Part shown: in pieces, positions 1 to 5,405 of the stretch
Position numbering within the stretch: the stretch's first letter is position 1
How the letters are laid out: the number at the start of each line of letters is the position of its first letter
Assembly: GCA_031278965.1 (NCBI GenBank)
Contig: JAITJJ010000023.1
Span: 1-7,829, forward strand
From: Deferribacteraceae bacterium
Lineage (GTDB): Bacteria > Chrysiogenota > Deferribacteres > Deferribacterales > JAISNW01
Direction of reading: 5' to 3'
Length of the DNA: 7,829 nt
The notes under the pieces: model-generated
Database searches by the model: none
What the model was told of the DNA's origin: nothing
The model's input: the letters and a program-made list of their open reading frames with translations, nothing else
Translations under genes and position numbers: made by a program

Positions 1-46
1 GATGTTTTGAAATATAAAATATGAACCTGACGATACTCTAAGGAAT

Positions 47-53
47 AAGGAGG
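47..53 (+). promoter_or_regulatory. Ribosome binding site of the molybdoenzyme catalytic gene
   Basis: AAGGAGG is a full-strength Shine-Dalgarno sequence ending 5 nt before ATG 59. It decides the start: the other in-frame ATG at 68 lies 14 nt away, too far for good use. No convincing -35/-10 pair is visible in bases 1-46, so the promoter is probably further upstream, outside the window. Confidence 0.8.
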
Positions 54-58
54 AATCA

Positions 59-2785
59 ATGCTGAAAATGAACAGACGCGGTTTTCTCAAAACCGCCGCA
101 GCAATGGGTGTTGCTGCAACTGTGCTTCGCACTTTACCAGCGGGCATAGCAACAGCTCAAGGCATTCAAGCCGATGCTGAATCAAAGGTACGTTCAATTT
201 GCCGGGGGTGCGGTAAATTTGAGTGTTCGGTGTGGGTTACCATAAAAAATGGCCGCCCTATCAAGATCACGGGGGACAAATCGTCTCACGCATCAAAGGG
301 GAACTGTTGTGCCAAGGGTGCGGCTTCCATTCAGACATGTTTTCACCCCGACAGATTGCTTTATCCTATGAAACGCACCAAACCTAAAGGTCAAGAACCC
401 GGTTGGGTGAGAATCAGCTGGGACGAAGCTATCAATACGGTTTCAAAAAACTTTCTTGAGATAAAAAAGAAGTATGGCGCCAATTCTATTCGTCTGCACC
501 ACGGAACAAGCCGCATCACATCATATGCCGTACAGAACCTGATTTCCGGACTCGGTAGTTCCAATATAGGTCAAACTGCCGGACAGGTTTGCAAAGGTCC
601 GCGTATATGGGCAGCCGCTCTGACATTTTTCCGCGGCGGCAACTATGTGGCTATGTCGGAAGGTGTTGACTGTTTAGTGCAGTGGGGAGCTAACCAAGAA
701 ATGTCAAATTACGACACCTCTTCGGCTTTATTGATCGATGGACGTTACAAGGCGAAAAAACATATAATAATAGGTCCACGCCAGCAGAATCTCGGTGCCC
801 ATGCCAATTACTGGCTGGCTCCGCGTCCGGGCACAGACCTTGCTCTCGCAATGAGCTGGGTTAAGATAATTATCGACAACAAACTATACGATACGAATTT
901 CATAACCAAATGGTCAAACGGCACTTTCCTCTATTCAGAAGAAATAGAACCGTCCGGTTGGGTGTGGAAGTATAAACAGGGTATGCAGTCTGAGAACGGA
1001 ATTGAACCTCTTAATATCAGAACTCGCCTCGTCAAAGAATCAGATATAAAAACAGGCGGATCACCTCGTAAATTTGCCTTTTATGATGGGAAATCCCAAA
1101 AAATCATGTTGTTTGACGCGGAAAAGTCGGCATGGCCTGCGGAGTACAGCACATTAAAACCGGTTCTTGAGGGCACATTCGACGTAACTCTTGCGAACGG
1201 CAAGAAAATCAAAGCGCACACGGTTTTTACCCGCATGAGAAATGCTGTGAAGGACTACACTCCTGAATATGCAGGAAAAATTTGCGGCGTTGATCCAAAA
1301 CTTATCAAAGAAGCCGCTATAACTTACGGATCATTCAAACACGGCGGCGGTATCTTTACGAACAACGGCATGGAGCACGCATGTAATGCTATACAAACAA
1401 TCCGTACAGTATTTTTGCTCTCCTCGTTGACCGGCAATATCGACACTAAAGGCGGACACCGCGGCGGAGATGATAACGTAGATGACCACCTTAAGCTTAT
1501 CCAATATAACGTAGCCCCGGCTATTCCCGATCCGACGCCGGAACAACGCAAGCAGATCCCCGGGGCATGGAATATACCATTGTTGCCGTGGGGAACAACT
1601 ATGTATTCAGCCCCCGCGGTGGGCGACCTCGCAGTATGTTGCGATATGATGCTGACAGGGAAACCATATCCTATTAAAGGGCAGATCGGCATGACAGGGA
1701 GCTTCACTCAGAACGCAAACTCCATGCGTAACTATGAAGCATGGAAATCTCTTGAGTTCAATGTCACAAGCGAAATTTTCATGACTCCGACCGCAGAATT
1801 GGCAGATATAGTCCTTCCGTCAACTCATTGGCTGGAAAATGAAGTTGTCAGAGCGTCTCAAGGGGCAGATGCTATCCTTGGCGCAATGACAGGACCTGTT
1901 AAAGCACAGGGGGAGGCTAGGCCCGACCCTGTAATTATCGTAGAACTTTGCAAATCTATGAATATTCCCTATTGGCCAAAAGAATGGGGAACTCAATGGC
2001 CAACCATGAAGCAGATGAACGATAAGTCTGTAGAGCTGTTGCATGAGCGCTTGGGTATTTCAAGCTGGGATGATTTTAAAGCCAAATATCAGCGGGAAGG
2101 CGCATTTGACTACAATAAGGTTTCTCCGGTTGAATGGGGTGAATTCAGACGTTATGAAAAAACAACCCTTCGTAACGACGGTCTCACAGGCTTCCCCACA
2201 CCTACAACAAGGCTGGAGCTTCTGTCAACAATCCTTGAATCTTACCACCCCGGCGAAGAGTTGCCGCGTTACTATGAACCGCCCCTGAGTGAACATACAG
2301 AAGCTGGCAGAAAACTTCGTGCACAGGGCTATAACATCACCCTTATAACGGGCGTTCGTTCGCCAGTTTATTTTCACTCTGAAACACGTATGGTTCCGTA
2401 CTGCCGTGAACTCCACTTGTTACCAAGAGTGCAGATCCACCCGGATCTCGCTAAACAAATTGGCGTAAAACAGGGCGACTGGGTATGGATCGAAAGCCAT
2501 AAGGGCAAAATCCGCCAAACAGTTGATATCTTCGCAGGTATAGCTCCTGATGTAGCAAGCGCTGACCACGCGTGGTACTACCCTGAACTTCCTGCGCCTG
2601 ATCATGGCTGGCAGATCTCAGGTGTAAACATGCTGGTAGATGACCAGTACAGGGATCCGATTATTGGATCAAACCTATTGAAAACCTACCCCGTCAAAAT
2701 ATACAAAGCACCTGTACCGGAGGGTATTATTACATCTGTCAGCGACCCGCGCCTAAAAAAATGGGCGCCCAAAAAACAAGCATAA
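59..2785 (+). CDS. Tat-exported molybdopterin oxidoreductase, catalytic subunit (DMSO reductase superfamily, substrate unknown)
   Basis: This is the catalytic subunit of a complex iron-sulfur molybdoenzyme, expected to hold bis-MGD molybdenum and one [4Fe-4S] cluster and to work in the periplasm. Residues 5-11 read NRRGFLK, a twin-arginine motif, followed by a hydrophobic stretch and a likely cleavage after ATA (31-33). The N-terminal cluster ligands are C48, C51 and C56 with C83 or C84; the C-x2-C-x4-C spacing is one residue longer than the usual C-x2-C-x3-C. WVRISWDEA (116-124) is the typical entry to the molybdopterin fold. C178 in QVCKGPR lies where the protein ligand to Mo is expected. 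The C-terminal pterin-binding domain runs from about residue 758 to 900 (ITGVRSPVYFHSETR, then QIGVKQGDWVWIES). The 908-aa length is normal and nothing is broken. Family knowledge places this architecture near acetylene hydratase, transhydroxylase, catechol dehydroxylase, PsrA/PhsA and ArrA; the actual substrate is not assigned. It is the first gene of a four-gene operon. Confidence 0.93.
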   Translation: MLKMNRRGFLKTAAAMGVAATVLRTLPAGIATAQGIQADAESKVRSICRGCGKFECSVWVTIKNGRPIKITGDKSSHASKGNCCAKGAASIQTCFHPDRLLYPMKRTKPKGQEPGWVRISWDEAINTVSKNFLEIKKKYGANSIRLHHGTSRITSYAVQNLISGLGSSNIGQTAGQVCKGPRIWAAALTFFRGGNYVAMSEGVDCLVQWGANQEMSNYDTSSALLIDGRYKAKKHIIIGPRQQNLGAHANYWLAPRPGTDLALAMSWVKIIIDNKLYDTNFITKWSNGTFLYSEEIEPSGWVWKYKQGMQSENGIEPLNIRTRLVKESDIKTGGSPRKFAFYDGKSQKIMLFDAEKSAWPAEYSTLKPVLEGTFDVTLANGKKIKAHTVFTRMRNAVKDYTPEYAGKICGVDPKLIKEAAITYGSFKHGGGIFTNNGMEHACNAIQTIRTVFLLSSLTGNIDTKGGHRGGDDNVDDHLKLIQYNVAPAIPDPTPEQRKQIPGAWNIPLLPWGTTMYSAPAVGDLAVCCDMMLTGKPYPIKGQIGMTGSFTQNANSMRNYEAWKSLEFNVTSEIFMTPTAELADIVLPSTHWLENEVVRASQGADAILGAMTGPVKAQGEARPDPVIIVELCKSMNIPYWPKEWGTQWPTMKQMNDKSVELLHERLGISSWDDFKAKYQREGAFDYNKVSPVEWGEFRRYEKTTLRNDGLTGFPTPTTRLELLSTILESYHPGEELPRYYEPPLSEHTEAGRKLRAQGYNITLITGVRSPVYFHSETRMVPYCRELHLLPRVQIHPDLAKQIGVKQGDWVWIESHKGKIRQTVDIFAGIAPDVASADHAWYYPELPAPDHGWQISGVNMLVDDQYRDPIIGSNLLKTYPVKIYKAPVPEGIITSVSDPRLKKWAPKKQA

Positions 2786-2789
2786 GGAG
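2784..2789 (+). promoter_or_regulatory. Ribosome binding site overlapping the upstream stop codon
   Basis: AAGGAG overlaps the last two bases of the catalytic gene's TAA (2783-2785) and sits 8 nt before ATG 2798. Ribosomes finishing the catalytic subunit are therefore placed right at the next start, which suggests translational coupling of the two subunits that are exported together. Confidence 0.75.
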
Positions 2790-2797
2790 TTGGTACT

Positions 2798-3367
2798 ATG
2801 GCAAAAAAAGCTATGATAATAGATCTGAACCGATGTGTGGGATGCCTTTCATGTGTAATTTCCTGCAAGGTTGAGAATGATGTTGAAGTTGGCAAATATT
2901 GGACATGGATAGAGCGCCTTGGTCCCACGGGTACTTTCCCTAAAACCGAGATGTATTATATGCCCCATGTTTGCCACCACTGCGAGACCCCTGAGTGTAT
3001 CCGTGTATGCCCAGCGAACGCTACATATAAGAGAGCAGACGGCGTTGTTCTTGTGGACAGTGCACTTTGTATCGGTTGCGAATCCTGTATTGATGCTTGT
3101 CCTTACGGGGCGCGTATCATGAACTCTGATCGGAGGGTTGCGGAAAAATGCACGCTCTGTATCCAGCTTACCGATAAAGGCGAAGAGGCTCATTGCGTTG
3201 CCAACTGTCCAGGGAGAGCAAGGATGATTGGAGATATGGATGATATGACAGACCCTACATCCGTTCTAGTAAAAAATGAAAAGAGTAACTTCTATCAGCA
3301 GCGGGATGTAGGCAATAAACCGGTTGGCGGTTACATACTGCGTAATATGAAGTGGCAGCCAAAGTGA
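2798..3367 (+). CDS. Electron-transfer subunit with four [4Fe-4S] clusters (DmsB/PsrB/PhsB type)
   Basis: This subunit relays electrons between the molybdenum catalytic subunit and the membrane anchor. Sixteen cysteines fall in the four classic groups: C13-x2-C16-x2-C19-x3-C23, C59-x2-C62-x4-C67-x3-C71, C91-x2-C94-x2-C97-x3-C101, and C118-x2-C121 with C133-x3-C137. All ligands are present, and the PxR/CPGR-type contexts (CPNCPG-like CVANCPGRA at the fourth group) match the family. At 189 aa the length is typical. It has no signal peptide of its own, so it most likely crosses the membrane folded, bound to the Tat-bearing partner. The start ATG 2798 has AAGGAG 8 nt upstream. The gene follows the catalytic gene by 12 nt and is separated from the anchor gene by a strong hairpin. 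Assignment to the Fe-S subunit family is secure; the name DmsB versus PsrB is not meaningful without a substrate. Confidence 0.94.
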   Translation: MAKKAMIIDLNRCVGCLSCVISCKVENDVEVGKYWTWIERLGPTGTFPKTEMYYMPHVCHHCETPECIRVCPANATYKRADGVVLVDSALCIGCESCIDACPYGARIMNSDRRVAEKCTLCIQLTDKGEEAHCVANCPGRARMIGDMDDMTDPTSVLVKNEKSNFYQQRDVGNKPVGGYILRNMKWQPK

Positions 3368-3377
3368 GTATATGAAA

Positions 3378-3402
3378 AATCCCCCCGGTAACCGGGGGGA
3401 TT
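3378..3402 (+). promoter_or_regulatory. Perfect GC-rich intercistronic hairpin between the Fe-S and anchor genes
   Basis: The 12-base arms AATCCCCCCGGT (3378-3389) and ACCGGGGGGATT (3391-3402) are exact reverse complements around a single base; a realistic fold is a 10-11 bp stem with a 3-5 nt loop. On the + strand it is followed by AAAAGGAG, not a U tract, so it is not a standard intrinsic terminator there. On the - strand it is followed by ATTTTTCATA, a short U run, so it could stop antisense transcripts. The likeliest role is mRNA 3'-end protection of the upstream genes or damping of anchor expression, since it abuts the anchor's ribosome site. The structure is seen; the role is inferred. 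Confidence 0.75.
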
Positions 3403-3404
3403 AA

Positions 3405-3410
3405 AAGGAG
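3405..3410 (+). promoter_or_regulatory. Ribosome binding site pointing to a non-ATG start of the anchor gene
   Basis: AAGGAG lies 6 nt before CTG 3417 and 9 nt before ATA 3420, both in the anchor frame. The first in-frame ATG (3486) is 75 nt away and has no ribosome site of its own. An in-frame TGA at 3411-3413 sets the upstream limit of the frame. Confidence 0.7.
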
Positions 3411-3416
3411 TGAGAT

Positions 3417-4187
3417 CTGATAATTACAATAAAATACCCGCTTGCAATACTTACTGCTTTTGCTACTGCGGGAGTTGGGTTTTATATGGCCGCTTGCGCC
3501 ACACAGATATTTAAGAGGACTGGTTTTAAAACATCGATGACCTTGTCCATACTCTTTTTTGTCGCAGGTTTTGTCAGTCTTATATTTATAGTCGGCAATC
3601 CCTCAAGATTATTCAATGTGCTTTCAAACCCTACTGCGGGTTTTAGTATGATGAGCATTGGACTTGCTATGATGATTGTCTTTTCTGTGCTTGCTATAAG
3701 TACTGTGAATAAGGAAGGTGCCATATTTTATGTTGTTGCTTTAATCGGCACTGTTGCGATAGTGTGTTTATTTTACGGGCTTATGCTTTTGTTTGTTAAA
3801 CCATCTCGCACTGCATTGAACTCATGGCATATCCCTTTCTTCATGTTTGCCTGCGTTATTGCCATGGGAGGAATAACCATCGGTAGGGTAGCGCGTATTG
3901 CCGGGCTTGTGATGAAAATTGTGGCAGTGGGTGGTTTCCTGAAACATTTGACCCAGCTTGAAATACCTGACAAATACCTTAGCATGGAGCTTATCACAGG
4001 CTCTGCGGCAAAGCTTATGTTTGGTTGGGTGATTGTAGTGGGCATTGTGTTGCCGCTTGCACTGGAGTTTATAGGCAAAAAACGGTTAGGATTTATTATA
4101 GTAGAGGCACTTGCGATACTTGCAGGGAATACGGCATTTTTTGTGCTGATAAATATTACTGCCAATCGTGTGGGGAACATGATATAG
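3417..4187 (+). CDS. DmsC/NrfD-type membrane anchor subunit, likely non-ATG start
   Basis: This is the integral membrane anchor that would exchange electrons with the quinone pool for the molybdoenzyme. About eight hydrophobic segments are visible: N-terminal LAILTAFATAGVGFYMAA, then SILFFVAGFVSLIFIV, SIGLAMMIVFSVLAIS, VVALIGTVAIVCLFYGLML, FFMFACVIAMGGITIG, GLVMKIVAVGGF, FGWVIVVGIVLPLALEF and IIVEALAILAGNTAFFVLI. That helix count and a 255-256 aa length fit the DmsC family. The start is set upstream of ATG 3486 because the codons from 3417 read as a continuous DmsC-like N-terminus (ITIKYPLAILTAFATAGVGF, comparable to the WPL...F start of DmsC) and because AAGGAG at 3405-3410 fits only CTG 3417 or ATA 3420. 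Starting at 3486 would remove the first helix. The stop is TAG 4185-4187. A shorter 233-aa product from ATG 3486 is the alternative. Family call is strong; exact start codon is uncertain. Confidence 0.85.
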   Translation: MIITIKYPLAILTAFATAGVGFYMAACATQIFKRTGFKTSMTLSILFFVAGFVSLIFIVGNPSRLFNVLSNPTAGFSMMSIGLAMMIVFSVLAISTVNKEGAIFYVVALIGTVAIVCLFYGLMLLFVKPSRTALNSWHIPFFMFACVIAMGGITIGRVARIAGLVMKIVAVGGFLKHLTQLEIPDKYLSMELITGSAAKLMFGWVIVVGIVLPLALEFIGKKRLGFIIVEALAILAGNTAFFVLINITANRVGNMI

Positions 4188-4209
4188 CCGTTATTATTAG
4201 AGAATTATT

Positions 4210-4854
4210 ATGGAAGAGACATTAAGGCAAAGAGCACTAATTTACAATCTATTGTCGAAGCTGTACCTAAAAGAGGTTGATGGCAAGTTGCTTGAAATGC
4301 TTAAAGCCTTTGATTATACGCTTTTTGATGAGAATACCGAGTTTGACAGAGGCTTTCGCATGCTTGGCAAGGCTGTGGCCGAAATAACGCCATTTACTTT
4401 GGTTAATCTTGCTAGAGACTATGCACGCTCATTTTTCGGCGCAGGGCTCGCAAAAAATTGCGGCGCTTACCCCTATGAATCCGTGTACACAAGCAAAGAT
4501 CATCTTCTGATGCAGGAGGCACGCGACGATGTGGTCAGATGCTATCAGGATGAAATGCTTGGCCGTTCCAAAGAGTTTGCAGAACCAGAAGATCATATAG
4601 CATTCGAGCTTGAATTCATGGCAAAGCTGTGTGAAAAAGCGGCCGATGCGACTGCTTTAGGCGATGAAAAGTCGCTGAAAGATTATTTGGCAAAGCAAAA
4701 AAACTTTTTTGAAAACCATCTAAATACATGGATTCCCACTTTTTGTGATGACCTTGAAAAACTTGCCAGAGAGCCCTTCTACAAGGCCGCCGCAATAATC
4801 ACCCACGGCTTCATAAAAGAAGAACAAGAGGAATTAAGCGAAGCTTTTGCCTAG
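4210..4854 (+). CDS. TorD/DmsD-family molybdoenzyme maturation chaperone
   Basis: This is a cytoplasmic chaperone expected to bind the Tat signal and apo-form of the catalytic subunit encoded three genes upstream, holding it until molybdenum cofactor and Fe-S cluster are inserted. The 214-aa, all-helical-looking sequence carries the family marks: YPYESVY at 87-93 and EPEDHIAFELEFM at 125-137, the second being the conserved E-P-x-D-H segment. No signal peptide or membrane segment is present. The start ATG 4210 is 22 nt after the anchor stop; only a weak purine stretch (AGAG, about 4199-4202) precedes it, so translation is probably lower than for the structural subunits, as suits a chaperone. 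The match to TorD is strong, and the operon position supports service to this one enzyme. No clear intrinsic terminator follows the stop. Confidence 0.92.
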   Translation: MEETLRQRALIYNLLSKLYLKEVDGKLLEMLKAFDYTLFDENTEFDRGFRMLGKAVAEITPFTLVNLARDYARSFFGAGLAKNCGAYPYESVYTSKDHLLMQEARDDVVRCYQDEMLGRSKEFAEPEDHIAFELEFMAKLCEKAADATALGDEKSLKDYLAKQKNFFENHLNTWIPTFCDDLEKLAREPFYKAAAIITHGFIKEEQEELSEAFA

Positions 4855-4887
4855 CGGAATACTGATTTAGAAGAGAGAGCAAACTCC

Positions 4888-4902
4888 ATTACATCCTGTA
4901 AT
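4888..4902. repeat. Short palindrome upstream of the transposase scrap
   Basis: ATTACA-TCC-TGTAAT forms a 6-bp inverted repeat with a 3-nt spacer. A looser pair, CGGAAT at 4855-4860 and ATTCCG at 4901-4906, overlaps it. It has no U tract, so it is a poor terminator. It could belong to the left end of the IS element whose transposase scrap starts about 25 nt later, or be an incidental palindrome. Confidence 0.35.
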
Positions 4903-4927
4903 TCCGTAACAATAGGGGAGACAATTT

Positions 4928-5038
4928 ATTAATAGTCGTGAGTATGTTTATAATTACAAATCTGTCTGGGACAAAGAGAAACAGCGTTCAGAGCATAAGC
5001 GTGAGTATATAGGTAACCCTAAATTTCCGAGAGTGTAA
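4928..5038 (+). pseudogene. N-terminal fragment of an IS1634/IS4-superfamily-like transposase
   Basis: Thirty-six codons read NSREYVYNYKSVWDKEKQRS, then EHKREYIGNPKFPRV and a stop at 5036-5038. The pattern YVY-x-Y-x-S-x-WDKEK followed by basic residues and YIG is the characteristic opening of transposases of the IS1634-like DDE group, which normally run several hundred residues. GGGGAG at 4915-4920 sits 7 nt before ATT 4928, where an ATG would be expected, so the start codon may be mutated. The reading frame is cut exactly where an IS256-type end begins (about 5034), suggesting that a second element inserted into this one. All catalytic parts are missing, so it cannot be active. The family call rests on a short but distinctive motif. 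Confidence 0.6.
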
Positions 5039-5056
5039 AGAATTTTGTGTAAATGT
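5034..5056. repeat. IS256-type terminal sequence, copy 1
   Basis: This 23-base stretch, ending AATTTTGTGTAAATGT, resembles the ends of IS256-family elements (TTTACACAAAATTC read on the - strand). It lies just downstream of a - strand IS256-type transposase remnant, as the downstream terminal repeat should. It matches the stretch at 5209-5231 at 20 of 23 positions, in the same orientation. Confidence 0.55.
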
Positions 5057-5091
5057 TCTGAGGTGAGTAAAGGTAAGAGGTTTAAAAGATT

Positions 5092-5211
5092 TTAGTTTAA
5101 CCTATCAACTGAATTGTCATCAGGGAATATTTTGCGATTGTTAATAGCTTTGCGTATAACGTTGTTAAGCGATTCTATCGCATTGGCGGTGTAATAAATA
5201 TCAGGCTCTGT
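5092..5211 (-). pseudogene. Internal/C-terminal fragment of an IS256-family (mutator type) transposase
   Basis: The - strand reads EPDIYYTANAIESLNNVIRK followed by AINNRKIFPDDNSVDRLN and a stop. This matches the IS256 hallmark TTNAIES-L-N-x-x-I-R-K-x-x-x-x-R-x-x-F-P-x-D found in the last third of these roughly 400-aa transposases; the glutamate of NAIES is thought to lie at or near the third acidic catalytic residue. After DDNS the expected tail (YLA...W...LALN-x-F) is absent and the frame ends, so there has been an internal deletion. The upstream part ends abruptly near 5203-5211, where a second IS256-type end begins. The remnant is too short to be active. Confidence 0.75.
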
Positions 5212-5231
5212 TTATAATTTTGTGTAAATGT
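5209..5231. repeat. IS256-type terminal sequence, copy 2 (direct repeat of copy 1)
   Basis: AATTTTGTGTAAATGT at 5216-5231 is identical to 5041-5056, and the wider 23-base windows agree at 20 positions. It is in the same orientation as copy 1 and lies 10 nt past the stop of a second - strand IS256-type transposase tail, so it is the downstream end of a different element rather than the opposite end of the first one. Confidence 0.55.
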
Positions 5232-5241
5232 CATAAACCCT

Positions 5242-5301
5242 TTAGAAATCGCCTTTTTCAAGCATAAACTTGTTTAAGGCAAGCCGCCGGCCGTTTGATG
5301 T
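5242..5301 (-). pseudogene. Extreme C-terminus of a second IS256-family transposase
   Basis: The - strand reads RLALNKFMLEKGDF and a stop at 5242-5244, preceded by a few residues (SNGR) and then a stop at 5302. RLALNKFM matches the conserved end of IS256 transposases (W-R/K-L-A-L-N-R-F-M-I-E-F-G-D-R). The residue register is disturbed just before RLALN (the usual NW-R-L is NGRR-L), so a small indel or a junction lies there. Its terminal sequence follows 10 nt later. It is a 14-20 codon relic only; the family assignment is moderately sure because of its position next to an IS256-type end. Confidence 0.5.
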
Positions 5302-5399
5302 TCAGCAAAATCACCGGCAGCTTGGCCTTGGGCGTTCAATTCCACCGGCTGCCTTTACGTAAAACGGATGCAAGCAATTTGAGAGTTGAGAGTGCGCTG
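5302..5399. other. Unassigned junction between IS debris and the leftward operon
   Basis: I find no recognisable gene here. Frames on both strands are short and none matches a family I know. GGCAGC and GCTGCC form a weak inverted pair about 26 nt apart, and CACCGGC occurs twice (CACCGGCAGC and CACCGGCTGC). The stretch is more GC-rich than the flanking IS scraps and may be what is left of a gene once downstream of the 411-aa protein. Confidence 0.4.
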
Positions 5400-5405
5400 C
5401 CTCCG
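5400..5405 (-). promoter_or_regulatory. Orphan Shine-Dalgarno sequence after the last gene of the leftward operon
   Basis: CGGAGG on the - strand follows the TAG stop (5408-5406) of the 411-aa gene with no gap. A gene would be expected to start 5-10 nt further on, but no start codon with a lasting reading frame is there. It suggests that a downstream operon member has been lost. A chance purine run is the alternative. Confidence 0.45.

Noticed and set aside
1..24. An open frame (DVLKYKI, stop at 22-24) that could be the end of an upstream gene
   Set aside because: Only seven residues are visible, with no recognisable motif; chance is just as likely.
21..41. Tiny ORF MNLTIL just before the operon, as a possible leader peptide
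   Set aside because: No ribosome site, no run of regulatory codons and no attenuator hairpin follows it.
1324..1707. A 127-codon open frame on the - strand within the catalytic gene
   Set aside because: It lies wholly opposite a strongly supported gene, has no ribosome site or recognisable domain, and reads as a codon shadow.
3773..4180. A 135-codon open frame on the - strand opposite the anchor gene
   Set aside because: Low-complexity I/S/P/T-rich composition is what the complement of a membrane-protein gene gives.
4855..4927. A terminator for the molybdoenzyme operon
   Set aside because: The inverted repeats here are short or widely spaced and none is followed by a U tract, so no intrinsic terminator can be called.
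5302..5399. CRISPR-like or tandem repeat because CACCGGC recurs
   Set aside because: There are only two short occurrences about 30 nt apart, with no regular spacing or further copies.
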